Assembly (NCBI GenBank): GCA_947174665.1
Contig: CAMWJV010000001.1
Coordinates: forward strand, 1-64,000
Length of the DNA: 64,000 nt
Direction: 5' to 3'
Source: an uncultured Lachnospiraceae bacterium
GTDB taxonomy: Bacteria; Bacillota; Clostridia; Lachnospirales; Lachnospiraceae
The notes under the pieces are model-generated. The model ran no database searches and was not told where the DNA came from. It saw only the letters and a program-made list of their open reading frames with translations. The position numbers and the translations under genes were made by a program. Positions 14,792 through 23,394 of the stretch are shown here, piece by piece; the stretch's first letter is position 1, and each line of letters opens with the position of its first letter.

Positions 14792-16450
14792 ATGGATCAC
14801 AACTTAAAAATAAATGAAAAAGCTGAGCATGAAATGGAAAGAATATTGCGGCAGACTGCAGAATCTTTGCCGGAGCCACAAAAAGGTGTGCCTGTTTCCG
14901 CCATTATGGCAATGCGGGAAAAAAGGCACCGTTCCTGGCAGTCCCTTGGCCGGGCTGCGGTTATCCTGTTGTCCCTGCTATTATTGAGCGGCGGTACTGC
15001 TCTTGCTGCCAGCCCCGCTCTGAGGCAGGCAGTGATATACTTTTTTACGGGTGGTGTGACAGAGGAACCTCCTGTGGAACAGTTGTCTGCACCGATTTCG
15101 GAACAATCGACTGAAAACACTGAATCTGCATCCACGGCAGAAAATGCAGCCCCGGAAGCGGCGGCTGATGAAATTACGGCTCCCATTACGGTTGGAGAAG
15201 TCACGTTCCTGGATAAACAAGTGCTGGATGAGCATTTTACAGCATCCTATTTATCCAGCCCGCTTTACCTGGATACGGTCTCCACGCCTTCCGGAAACTT
15301 CCTGTTCTATACAGAAGATTCTGAAACCGGATACCGGACTTACTACCAGCTTATTGACGGTGTCTTACAAATCTCCACGCCGGAAACCCATGTTTTGGAG
15401 GGCAGCATTCTGCTGGGAAACCTGCAGGGTGTCATGAGCCATGACGGAGACATAAGCTATGCCTCTATTGTACTTCCGGAGATGACTTTCACGGTGGACT
15501 GGCAGCAATACGGAGAAGATATCCTGCTCCTGGACAGCTATTCCGAGCGGTTTGACATCGGAAGCACCTTCGGCGGCACGCAGAATGGGGAGCCTTTACA
15601 GGACAACTATGATGGAAAATTCTATGCAATAGCCCTGCAGGGGGATACGGAATGGGTGGAAGTCCTCTTCTGGTATGATGCACAGTTGACAGACTATGAA
15701 TATCCTTTCCTGTTCAACCTTCGCACCGGAGAAACCCTGAATCCTCTGGCAGAGGTGGATTTGTCGGCATACCCATGCATCACAGAGCTGAGAATCTGTG
15801 ATGACAAAAAAACCGTTACCGCTCTGGCGGGGCAAAACCATGACTCCCTGAATAAGATTTATATTGACCTGGAAAATGGAAAGATTACAGAGGAAACTGT
15901 CCCTTCAGCACCAGCCTCCACATACTATCAATCCTATCCCACCAGTGACCACACCGTCTTTTACACTGTGGGAACGGAAGAAAAGCTGGACGGCTATCTC
16001 TATGATTCGGAAAGCGGTGTGACCAGGGAACTTTTTCAGGGCGCGGCCCAGGGTTACATATGGGATTATGGTTTTGCTGATACTTATATCAGCCTGATTG
16101 GGAACCATTACGCAGCCTATTATAAGGAACCGGAAAATGAGGTCTGGCTGCTGAACCTGGTGGACGGCGAGATGCAGCTTCTGGAAGGAGTTCCTGCAAA
16201 TCATAATACGCATTTTTTCTGGAATCCGGAATTCAGTATGCTTAGTATATCCATAGATACAAGTTCGGGCACATCGCGGCTGGTATTCTTTATTCCCGGA
16301 ACGGACACGGGCTGGTATTTTGACAGGATTCCTTCTGACAGCGTCCATGAGGAGTCAAGCACCTGGTACAGTGAGTATGGATACATAATCCGGGCAGTTT
16401 CCCCGGAGCGGGATATGTATTATCTATATTTATATGAATATACTCCGTAG
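14792..16450 (+). CDS. Membrane-anchored anti-sigma-like protein with large extracytoplasmic domain
   Basis: A 552-residue protein. About 48 cytosolic residues, including an MERILRQTAESLPEPQKGV segment placed like a sigma-binding tail, precede one membrane helix at about 52-72. Then comes a Ser/Thr/Glu-rich linker and an extracytoplasmic domain of over 400 residues rich in repeated Tyr/Trp/Gly/Asp strands (DGKFYAIALQGDTEW, LWY, TYYQ), suggesting a beta-propeller. It lies 24 nt after the ECF sigma gene, so an anti-sigma role is inferred from position and topology; the sequence does not prove it. Confidence 0.75.
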   Translation: MDHNLKINEKAEHEMERILRQTAESLPEPQKGVPVSAIMAMREKRHRSWQSLGRAAVILLSLLLLSGGTALAASPALRQAVIYFFTGGVTEEPPVEQLSAPISEQSTENTESASTAENAAPEAAADEITAPITVGEVTFLDKQVLDEHFTASYLSSPLYLDTVSTPSGNFLFYTEDSETGYRTYYQLIDGVLQISTPETHVLEGSILLGNLQGVMSHDGDISYASIVLPEMTFTVDWQQYGEDILLLDSYSERFDIGSTFGGTQNGEPLQDNYDGKFYAIALQGDTEWVEVLFWYDAQLTDYEYPFLFNLRTGETLNPLAEVDLSAYPCITELRICDDKKTVTALAGQNHDSLNKIYIDLENGKITEETVPSAPASTYYQSYPTSDHTVFYTVGTEEKLDGYLYDSESGVTRELFQGAAQGYIWDYGFADTYISLIGNHYAAYYKEPENEVWLLNLVDGEMQLLEGVPANHNTHFFWNPEFSMLSISIDTSSGTSRLVFFIPGTDTGWYFDRIPSDSVHEESSTWYSEYGYIIRAVSPERDMYYLYLYEYTP

Positions 16451-16511
16451 AACGGGCAATTATTTACAAACAGTCTCTCAGAGAACACTCCGGGGGACTG
16501 TACACAGATTG

Positions 16512-16540
16512 TTGAATCTTTCACAATTCTGTACTATAAT
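16512..16540 (+). promoter_or_regulatory. Promoter of the nucleotidyltransferase gene
   Basis: TTGAAT (16512-16517), 17 nt, TATAAT (16535-16540), 39 nt before the start codon. Confidence 0.75.
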
Positions 16541-16578
16541 AAATGCTGCAATGATATTCTGGATTTTTTGAGGAAAGT

Positions 16579-17337
16579 ATGAATAATATTTTAGATAACA
16601 TAACGAAAAAATTTATTGAACAAAGCCAAAGTATTTTAGAAGATAATCTGGTTGGGATATATATTCACGGCTCAGCTGCTATGGGATGCTTTAATGCCCA
16701 AAAGAGCGATATTGATTTACTGGTGGTAGTCAATGGGGATATTCCTGATGAAATAAAGCGCCGGTATATGGATATGGTTGTGGAATTAAATGCATACGCG
16801 CCAAAGAAGGGAATCGAAATGAGCATCGTCAGAAAAGACGTATGCAAACCTTTTATTTATCCGACCCCGTTTGAATTGCACTTCTCCAATGCACATTTGG
16901 AATGGTATCAGACAAAACCATCAGATTATATTGACAAGATGAATGGTACAGATAAGGATCTGGCGGCTCATTTTACTATCATCTATCACAGAGGGAAATG
17001 TCTATGCGGGAGAGAGATTAAAGATGTCTTTGAAGAAGTCCGCCGGGAGTTCTATTTCGACAGTATTTGGTGTGATATCGAAGACGCCGAAAAAGAAATA
17101 ATGGAAAACCCTACTTATATGATTTTAAATCTGTGCAGAGTGCTGGCATACAAAGAGGACGAACTTATTTTGTCGAAACAGGAAGGCGGGAAATGGGGAT
17201 TGGAAAATGTTCCTGAAATATATCATCCTTTGATTTTACAGGCGCTGAATGAGTACTCATTTGATGAGGCGATAAAGACGGACAGGGACAGTGCCTGTGA
17301 ATATGCTGCATATATGATAAACCGAATAAGAAGGTGA
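16579..17337 (+). CDS. ANT(9)/ANT(3'')-like aminoglycoside nucleotidyltransferase
   Basis: A 252-residue nucleotidyltransferase. The polymerase-beta motif GIYIHGSAAMG then SDIDLLVVV (residues 32-56) gives the catalytic GS-x10-DxD. The layout, an N-terminal transferase domain with a C-terminal helical domain (DUF4111-like, about 150-250), fits the streptomycin/spectinomycin adenylyltransferase group, which moves AMP from ATP to the drug. It has its own strong promoter. It may be an intrinsic homologue rather than a true resistance gene; drug range cannot be told. Confidence 0.85.
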   Translation: MNNILDNITKKFIEQSQSILEDNLVGIYIHGSAAMGCFNAQKSDIDLLVVVNGDIPDEIKRRYMDMVVELNAYAPKKGIEMSIVRKDVCKPFIYPTPFELHFSNAHLEWYQTKPSDYIDKMNGTDKDLAAHFTIIYHRGKCLCGREIKDVFEEVRREFYFDSIWCDIEDAEKEIMENPTYMILNLCRVLAYKEDELILSKQEGGKWGLENVPEIYHPLILQALNEYSFDEAIKTDRDSACEYAAYMINRIRR

Positions 17338-17349
17338 CCGCAGTGTCCC

Positions 17350-18660
17350 TTACAGCGAATGCCGTCTGTTTATGCCATATTTTTTGTAGTAAGCCGCTTT
17401 ATCTATATACATTCTCTTTTCCGCTTCTGCGATCAGCCCTTTTACATTGCTGCAGTTGTCCTTTTCCCATATGCCGCCTACTGCCATGTGAACGGATTTG
17501 TCCTGCAGATCTTTCTTAAGCTGCTCAACTCCCTGCCACAATGCTGTCTCCCCGATTCCTGCACAGATTGTTAACAGTTCATCGCCGCCGATACGAAACA
17601 AACCGTATTCTCCAAAGTTCTTTTTCAGGCATTCACAGGCATCGGTGAGCAGTTTGTCGCCTGCGTCATGGCCTTTCTGGTCGTTAGTCTGCTTAAGACC
17701 TGTCACATCACAATAAACAATTCCCAGGCTCCGCTCATTTTGCAGATTGTTAATGTATTTGCTCATGGCATGGCGGTTTCCAATCTGGGTAAGCTGGTCA
17801 CAATAGCTCATTTCCTTTAATTGACGGAGGAGATTTCGCCGTTTCAGGGAAGAAATGATAAAATGCGCCATAATCTGGAGCATGTCGGAAGCATAGTCCA
17901 GCGATTTCTCGGGGGGATTTTCTATTCCGTAAAAACCAATCACCTCGCCCTCATTATATAAGGGAACTACTACCAGGGAGCGGATATTCTGCCGTTTCAG
18001 ATTTTCGTACTGCATCGGGTCGCTCTCCCGGATATCCTCTATTTTTTTTATCACAATATGTCTGTCGGTTCGGAAACTACGATACCAGTTGGCACATACT
18101 TCTGCCGGAAGGTTCTGCAGGTCATCTTTCTTCGGTGTGACGCCGCTTGCTACCCATTCATATGTGTTATCATCGCAACCGCTCTCATTTCGCTCAAATA
18201 TATAGGTCCTCTCACTGCCAAGCGCCTTTCCCGTATACTCCAACAGAACCTCCAGCGTCTGAGATGGCGTCTCCTGCTGCAGGGCAACACGAAATCCTTC
18301 ATTGATTCTTGCCTCCAGGTTCATCATACTGTCCTGGTGCTCCGGCCTGCCGACATCAATGGCAATTTCCATGTGATATTTTTTCCCATCTTCTTCTATC
18401 AAAGTATCTTTGAACAGTACCTGCCGTTCCTGCCATTCTCTGAAATACCCGGGTCTTAGTTCGTGATCGTTGCACGCTGAGCAGGGGGCGGAACAGTGCC
18501 GAATAATTTCGTGGTATTTTTTCCCTGAAATATCTTCAAGTGAGTGAAAGCCATATGTTTGAAGTGCCTTTTTGTTCATATAAATCAAGTCATAGTTATC
18601 CATGTCTGAAACATATACGAGTTCATCCATCGTATCAAAGAACTCCCATATCTTGTTCAT
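17350..18660 (-). CDS. PAS-GAF-GGDEF diguanylate cyclase
   Basis: A 436-residue cytosolic signalling protein. A PAS-like domain spans about 1-110 (ELVYVSDMDNYDLIYMNKKA, with a CSAPCSACND cysteine group near 55-64), a GAF domain about 120-275 (SLVVVPLYNEGEVIGFYGIE), and a GGDEF domain about 285-430. The active-site motif reads RIGGDELL, that is GGDEL instead of GGDEF; the metal-binding Asp in CDVTGLKQTND is present. It probably makes cyclic di-GMP from two GTP. No transmembrane segment is seen. It converges on the nucleotidyltransferase gene with 12 nt between. Confidence 0.9.
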   Translation of the reverse strand: MNKIWEFFDTMDELVYVSDMDNYDLIYMNKKALQTYGFHSLEDISGKKYHEIIRHCSAPCSACNDHELRPGYFREWQERQVLFKDTLIEEDGKKYHMEIAIDVGRPEHQDSMMNLEARINEGFRVALQQETPSQTLEVLLEYTGKALGSERTYIFERNESGCDDNTYEWVASGVTPKKDDLQNLPAEVCANWYRSFRTDRHIVIKKIEDIRESDPMQYENLKRQNIRSLVVVPLYNEGEVIGFYGIENPPEKSLDYASDMLQIMAHFIISSLKRRNLLRQLKEMSYCDQLTQIGNRHAMSKYINNLQNERSLGIVYCDVTGLKQTNDQKGHDAGDKLLTDACECLKKNFGEYGLFRIGGDELLTICAGIGETALWQGVEQLKKDLQDKSVHMAVGGIWEKDNCSNVKGLIAEAEKRMYIDKAAYYKKYGINRRHSL

Positions 18661-18743
18661 GCCCGCAGTCCTCCAAATTATGAAACAGTAAGATACTTAT
18701 ATATATATATCATATTTCTTCAATCCCGTTTCACATTTTGCGC

Positions 18744-18774
18744 GAATGGTAAATATATGGTGTGAATTGTAAAT
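18744..18774. promoter_or_regulatory. Direct repeat upstream of the sensor/LytTR operon
   Basis: GAATGGTAAAT (18744-18754) and GAATTGTAAAT (18764-18774) repeat with a 20-nt period, two helical turns. The second also forms a palindrome with ATTTACA, which overlaps the -35 box. LytTR proteins bind paired direct repeats about two turns apart, so the regulator at 20126 is the likely binder; this is inference. Confidence 0.45.
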
Positions 18775-18783
18775 CGCCCAACA

Positions 18784-18812
18784 TTTACATTTTAACGATA
18801 AAATGCTAGAAT
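18784..18812 (+). promoter_or_regulatory. Promoter of the Agr-like sensor operon
   Basis: TTTACA (18784-18789), 17 nt, TAGAAT (18807-18812) with TGC directly before it. The -10 box covers the first upstream in-frame ATG at 18811, so that ATG cannot be translated from this transcript. Confidence 0.72.
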
Positions 18813-18846
18813 GGCAGCAGGCGGGAGAAACAGGAAGGAGCGACCT

Positions 18847-20115
18847 TTGTTGGTACAGATTTTGTCATTCATACATAATTTAACCACTATGCTGTTTGGC
18901 ATCTATATTTCCGCATTCTTTTTAGGCGTAAAGCAGAACAGGAAAAATATCTTTATACTGTTTCTGCTTTTTGCATGTCAGGGAATCTTATATATTATCA
19001 GTTTTCTGTTATTGGGTATGACTGTTACCGATCGGCTCTATGCAATCATCATACACCTGCCCCTGATTTTATTTTTAACCCTGTATTATAAGTATCCTGT
19101 TATTTCATCCTGTATCTCGGTGTTTTCCGCCTACCTGTGCTGCCAGCTGAGCAACTGGATCGGATTATTGGCATTGGAGATTACAGGTAAGCAGTGGTGT
19201 TATTATACTTCGCGAATTCTGATTACCTTTATTTCCTTCTTCCTGCTGTGCAGATTTGTATGCCGCACCACAGAAACCATCTTTGCAAGGGATACACGGG
19301 AATTTTATATTATAGGATTTCTGCCCACAGTATATTATTTTTTCGACTATTCCTTCACCAAGCTCTCCGACATGCTTTATTCCAGCCACAAAATAGTGAT
19401 TGAGTTTATGGGTTTTATCTTTTGTATCTCCTATTTTGCCTTTCTGTTCGTGTATTTTCGGGAATATGAGAAGAAGCAGGAACTTAAACAGTACAGTGAT
19501 CTGATGAAGATGCAGCTGCTCTCCATAGAAAAGGAGATTGAGCAGGTAAAACGCAGCAAACAAAAATTTTCTATATTAAGACATGACATGCGCCATCACT
19601 TAAATTTCATCCTGACCCAGCTGCAAAATAATAAAACAGAGAAGGCAATCGAATATATTGAAGAAATCAGTAATATCTATGATGATACCATAATTGCAAC
19701 CTACTGCCGGAACGAAATGATCAATTCGGTGATTTCAATTTATCATGTACGTTTTGCTGACAGGAAAGTTGCGTTCAACTGTGATATTTCCATAGGGAGA
19801 ACGCTCCCTTGCCCGGATACTGCAATCTGTGCTATTTTATCCAATGCTTTGGAAAATTCCATGCACGCATTGGAAGAAATGGATACGGAAGAAAAATGGG
19901 TAAACCTCACAATCTCCGAAAAGAATAACCACCTTTTGCTCCAAATTGAAAATCCGATTGTACGAGCGCCGAGATTTGTGGACGGTATTCCAACCTCCGA
20001 CAAAAAAGGGCATGGCATTGGTGTGAAAAGTATCATATACTATGTAGAGCAATTAAGCGGGCAATGTCAATTTTCACTTACTGACCACTCTTTTATTTTA
20101 AGAATCATTATTTAG
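18847..20115 (+). CDS. AgrC-like GHKL sensor histidine kinase
   Basis: A 422-residue sensor of the AgrC/SPOB_a-GHKL type. About six to seven hydrophobic segments occupy residues 5-205. A coiled stretch follows, then the phospho-acceptor His246 in ILRHDMRHHLNFIL and an ATPase domain with AICAILSNALENSMHA and KGHGIGVKSI. A TTG start at 18847 is chosen: AGGAAGGAG lies 6 nt upstream, and the nearest ATG falls inside the promoter -10 box. The LytTR regulator gene follows by 10 nt. Such kinases usually sense cyclic peptides, but no agrB or agrD is visible nearby. Confidence 0.9.
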   Translation: MLVQILSFIHNLTTMLFGIYISAFFLGVKQNRKNIFILFLLFACQGILYIISFLLLGMTVTDRLYAIIIHLPLILFLTLYYKYPVISSCISVFSAYLCCQLSNWIGLLALEITGKQWCYYTSRILITFISFFLLCRFVCRTTETIFARDTREFYIIGFLPTVYYFFDYSFTKLSDMLYSSHKIVIEFMGFIFCISYFAFLFVYFREYEKKQELKQYSDLMKMQLLSIEKEIEQVKRSKQKFSILRHDMRHHLNFILTQLQNNKTEKAIEYIEEISNIYDDTIIATYCRNEMINSVISIYHVRFADRKVAFNCDISIGRTLPCPDTAICAILSNALENSMHALEEMDTEEKWVNLTISEKNNHLLLQIENPIVRAPRFVDGIPTSDKKGHGIGVKSIIYYVEQLSGQCQFSLTDHSFILRIII

Positions 20116-20125
20116 AGGTGATTTC

Positions 20126-20833
20126 ATGAAAATAGCAATCTGTGATGATGAAATACACTTTATAGATGCCACCTGCCTCCTGTTAGAACAATGGGCAAAG
20201 GAACGAGGCATTAAGCTTACGATTTACCGGTTTACCAATGGAGATGACCTGATTGCCGCCAATCAAAACGAAAGAATGGATTTAATCCTTTTGGATGTGA
20301 TCATGCCGTTATTAAACGGTATGGATACTGCCAGAGAACTTCGAAATACCAATCAGACGGTTCCGATCATTTTCCTTACTTCATCCAGGGAGTTCGCTGT
20401 TGACTCTTATGAGGTAAAAGCTCTTAATTATCTCATAAAACCCGTTAACCCGGAAAAGTTATTTCTTACTCTCGATGATTTTTTGAGAACCTGTAATCTG
20501 TCGAAGAATTTCTTAACTGTAAAAACAGTCGACGGCTTTTGCAGGATCATGCTTGCCGATGTTGACTATCTGGAGGCACAGAACAAGCAGGTTCTTATCC
20601 ATTTAACAACCGGCAGGACGATCGCAATCCGTGAACTGTTCTCAAAATGTGCGGAAATTTTCACGCCGGAAAACGGATTCTGCTGCTGCCATCGCAGTTA
20701 TATTGTGAATCTGAGCAATGTAGAGAAATTCTCAAAAACGGAAGTTACCACTATCACAAATGCCGTCATACCGATATCCAGAAGCAGCTATGCAGCATTT
20801 AAAGAAACTTATTTTAAAAATATGTTTGAATAA
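20126..20833 (+). CDS. LytTR-family response regulator (AgrA-like)
   Basis: A 235-residue response regulator. The receiver domain (1-120) carries ICDDE, phospho-acceptor Asp57 in LILLDVIMPLLNG, and the Lys of NYLIKPV. The LytTR DNA-binding domain (about 135-232) shows DVDYLEAQNKQVLIH and FCCCHRSYIVNLSNVEKF. It lies 10 nt after its kinase gene with GAGGTG as ribosome site. Candidate sites are the GAATxGTAAAT repeats at 18744-18774. Confidence 0.93.
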   Translation: MKIAICDDEIHFIDATCLLLEQWAKERGIKLTIYRFTNGDDLIAANQNERMDLILLDVIMPLLNGMDTARELRNTNQTVPIIFLTSSREFAVDSYEVKALNYLIKPVNPEKLFLTLDDFLRTCNLSKNFLTVKTVDGFCRIMLADVDYLEAQNKQVLIHLTTGRTIAIRELFSKCAEIFTPENGFCCCHRSYIVNLSNVEKFSKTEVTTITNAVIPISRSSYAAFKETYFKNMFE

Positions 20834-20944
20834 GTTCACCATCTTTTGTATGTTTTGTGTTATAATGTTTATGTGAAATACAAATCACAATTTTGAAAAA
20901 GTTCACTCGAAAGAACCGGCAATGTCATGTGCTTCGGAGGATTT

Positions 20945-21478
20945 ATGGAAGAACCGTTATATTTACATATTCCATCCTGTGGGGAACTCTGGTATCGGCA
21001 GAAAATCATGCAGGATCCTGACACTATGAGTTACAACAAGGGTTATGACCTGGATTTCGACGGCTATGACAAAGCTACCGGATGCATTTCTTTTCCTGAA
21101 CAGGAATGGACAGACTGGCATGCTTGGTTTATCGGGCAGGAACCCCGGCGTTATTATGCGTACATCGTCCGGGAATCCGACGGCGAATTTATCGGTGAAG
21201 TCAATGTTCACAGGAATGAGGATGCCGGCTGGTACGAGATGGGTATTGTTCTGGAAGCGAGATACCGGGGAAAGGGCTATGCGGTAGATGCGCTGCGTCT
21301 GCTGTTGGAGCATGCTTTTGAAAAAATGGATGCAGATGCCGTTCATAATGACTTTGAAGCGGAGCGGAGCGCTGCAGTGCAAACACATTTGTCCGCCGGA
21401 TTTACAAAATACCGGGAGGAAAACGGGATTATAGAACTACTGATTACCAGAGAACAGTATTTTCGGCAGAAGGGTTAA
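20945..21478 (+). CDS. GNAT family N-acetyltransferase
   Basis: A 177-residue GNAT with the acetyl-CoA motif MGIVLEARYRGKGYAVDALR at about 96-115 and the late NDFEAERSAAVQTHLSAGF block. It resembles the RimJ/RimL group in length and in the preceding GEVNVHRNEDAGWYEMGI strand pattern. ATG at 20945 has CGGAGG 5 nt upstream; an earlier ATG in the frame has none. It stands as a single gene after the LytTR regulator. The acceptor is unknown. Confidence 0.88.
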   Translation: MEEPLYLHIPSCGELWYRQKIMQDPDTMSYNKGYDLDFDGYDKATGCISFPEQEWTDWHAWFIGQEPRRYYAYIVRESDGEFIGEVNVHRNEDAGWYEMGIVLEARYRGKGYAVDALRLLLEHAFEKMDADAVHNDFEAERSAAVQTHLSAGFTKYREENGIIELLITREQYFRQKG

Positions 21479-21544
21479 GTTCCGGCCTGTCGGGTAGTCA
21501 GGCAAAGAGGGGAACCGGTATTTGCAGGAAAGGGGCAATGCGAT

Positions 21545-21958
21545 ATGTGGTTTCTGTTTGCAATATTATCTGCGATATTTGCGGCACTTACATCTATATT
21601 GGCAAAAGTCGGCATAGACGGAGTAAATTCAAATCTTGCAACAGCAATAAGAACAGTGGTTGTAGTTGTTATGGCATGGGGAATGGTTTTTCTGACACAT
21701 GCGCAAAGCGGCTTAACAGAGATAAGCAGGAAAAGCTGGATTTTTTTAATATTGTCAGGTCTTGCAACAGGGGCTTCGTGGTTATGTTATTATAAAGCAT
21801 TACAAATGGGAGATGCGTCCAAGGTTGTACCGATTGACAAGCTGAGTGTTGTTTTGACACTGATACTGGCATTTGTATTTTTACATGAAGAATTTACGCT
21901 TAAATCATTTATCGGCTGTATATTGATCGGGGCAGGAACTTTGATCATGGTTTTGTAA
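21545..21958 (+). CDS. Single-domain EamA/DMT-type membrane transporter
   Basis: A 137-residue protein with four to five hydrophobic segments, matching one EamA repeat rather than the usual two (about 300 residues): SAIFAALTSILAKVGIDGV at the start and a terminal VVPIDKLSVVLTLILAFVFL then EFTLKSFIGCILIGAG. Half-length EamA proteins work as dimers. Substrate unknown. The RBS is AAAGGGG-like, about 9 nt upstream. Confidence 0.88.
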   Translation: MWFLFAILSAIFAALTSILAKVGIDGVNSNLATAIRTVVVVVMAWGMVFLTHAQSGLTEISRKSWIFLILSGLATGASWLCYYKALQMGDASKVVPIDKLSVVLTLILAFVFLHEEFTLKSFIGCILIGAGTLIMVL

Positions 21959-22058
21959 AAACCGGGCAGAAGCAGAGGTTTCGACAAACTGTATTTTGTA
22001 TACACGGAAAATGGGCGGATGACAGTAGATAACCGGAAGGAAGGAGACGTGTTTAGAA

Positions 22059-22820
22059 ATGAAATTTAATGATTTTGACAAGCAGATGCGTATTTATGAG
22101 GAATCGCTTGACCAGTACATATTGCCGGATATGTATCTTGTGGCAAGGCTTGACGGCAGGTCATTTACAAAGCTGACAAATGAAATCTGTAAATCTGATA
22201 CGCCCTTTGACACGCAGTTCAGAGATTATATGGTTGAAACGACAAAGTATCTTATGGAATGCGGTTTCCGCATTGTCTATGGTTTTACGGAGAGTGATGA
22301 GATTTCACTTTTATTTCATGCGAAGGACGATACCTTTGGCAGAAAAGTAAGGAAAATAAATTCTATACTTGCAGGAGAGGCAAGCGCAGTATTTTCTCTG
22401 AAATTAGGGCGGATTGCGACGTTTGACTGCCGCACTATTCCCCTTTCAAATCTTGAAAAGGTGGCTGATTACTTTATATGGAGACAGGAGGATGCGCATA
22501 GAAGTTCTCTTGACGCCCACTGTTACTGGGCGTTAAAAAAAGAGGGCATAGAACCGGGGGAGGCGACCGCAATGCTGGAGGGGAAATCTATGTCCTATAA
22601 AAATGAATTGCTGTTTCAAAGGGGGATAAATTATTATGAGCTTCCGGTTTGGCAGAAACGCGGTATCGGGGTTTATTTTCAAGACAGTGTAAAAGAAGGG
22701 GACGATCCTGTGTCAAAGGACACGGCGCAGACAGCAAGGCGGGAACTTACGGTGAATTATGACCTTACGCCCGGCAGGAAATATGGTGAATGGGTTGCGG
22801 CGTTTGCGGACAGGGAGTAA
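22059..22820 (+). CDS. Thg1-like (tRNA-His guanylyltransferase family) 3'-5' polymerase
   Basis: A 253-residue protein of the Thg1/TLP family, enzymes that add nucleotides in the 3'-to-5' direction to RNA. Metal-binding residues are visible: the first Asp in ARLDGRSFTKLT near residue 29, and the Asp-Glu pair in GFTESDEISLLF near 79-80. Family motifs RIATFDCRTIPLS and YFIWRQEDAHR follow. Bacterial members (TLPs) repair 5'-truncated tRNAs rather than add G-1 to tRNA-His, which most bacteria encode in the gene. The gene is alone, with a terminator after it; acquisition by transfer is possible. Natural substrate not known. Confidence 0.87.
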   Translation: MKFNDFDKQMRIYEESLDQYILPDMYLVARLDGRSFTKLTNEICKSDTPFDTQFRDYMVETTKYLMECGFRIVYGFTESDEISLLFHAKDDTFGRKVRKINSILAGEASAVFSLKLGRIATFDCRTIPLSNLEKVADYFIWRQEDAHRSSLDAHCYWALKKEGIEPGEATAMLEGKSMSYKNELLFQRGINYYELPVWQKRGIGVYFQDSVKEGDDPVSKDTAQTARRELTVNYDLTPGRKYGEWVAAFADRE

Positions 22821-22843
22821 GTTCTTGCAGCAGAGTAAAAAAA

Positions 22844-22886
22844 GCAGCAGGCAGAGGAAATACAATCCCCTGTCCGCTGTTGTTTT
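22844..22886 (+). terminator. Terminator after the Thg1-like gene
   Basis: GCAGCAGGCAGAGG (22844-22857) pairs imperfectly with CCCCTGTCCGCTGTTG, followed by TTTTAG. The A-tract before the left arm would also let it act for the opposite strand. Confidence 0.55.
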
Positions 22887-22909
22887 AGTAAAATTGGTAG
22901 CAGGATGGC

Positions 22910-23347
22910 CTATTCAAACCACTTGACTTTCATTACAAAATTTTTTGCATTGTGATATCCGGCTTTGCCGTAATAATGTTCGTGGCGTTCATCAGCTACT
23001 GCCTGAAGTTCTACACATGCGGCGCCTTTTAGGCGGACACGTCTCTCCAATTCTTTCAGCAAGTCACTTCCATATCCTTTATTCTGATGTTCTGCCGCTA
23101 TGACGATTTCCTCTAATGTATAACCTATAATATCATCATATTGCTTAAAATACCCCATGACAAAACCGATGGCAGTCCCATGGTCCTCCATGATCAGGCC
23201 ATAGGAATCTTCCATGCTCAGAACCTGATGAATTCTTTTTCCGGCTGTGATTTCAGTCCAACAGCCTTCCTCCTGTCCGTTATAATATGAAATGTAAAGC
23301 GGCAGCACGGAAGAAATATCTGTGTCTTTTATTTCCCTGATTTCCAT
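22910..23347 (-). CDS. GNAT family N-acetyltransferase
   Basis: A 145-residue GNAT. It begins MEIREIKDTDISSVLPLYIS and shows the acetyl-CoA loop LEEIVIAAEHQNKGYGSDLL near 78-97 and EHYYGKAGYHN near 126. Start at 23347 has AAAGGA about 8 nt upstream; the longer frame begins inside the spacer to the flavodoxin gene. It lies 47 nt after the flavodoxin gene on the same strand and may share its MarR-controlled transcript. Acceptor unknown. Confidence 0.86.
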   Translation of the reverse strand: MEIREIKDTDISSVLPLYISYYNGQEEGCWTEITAGKRIHQVLSMEDSYGLIMEDHGTAIGFVMGYFKQYDDIIGYTLEEIVIAAEHQNKGYGSDLLKELERRVRLKGAACVELQAVADERHEHYYGKAGYHNAKNFVMKVKWFE

Positions 23348-23394
23348 AAGGATTTCCTTTCTTTGTTGCACGTGTATGCCGATATGCCCAAACA

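Noticed and set aside
16470..16505. ACAGTC...GACTGT inverted repeat after the anti-sigma gene as a terminator
   Set aside because: The arms are short, the loop is long and no U-tract follows.
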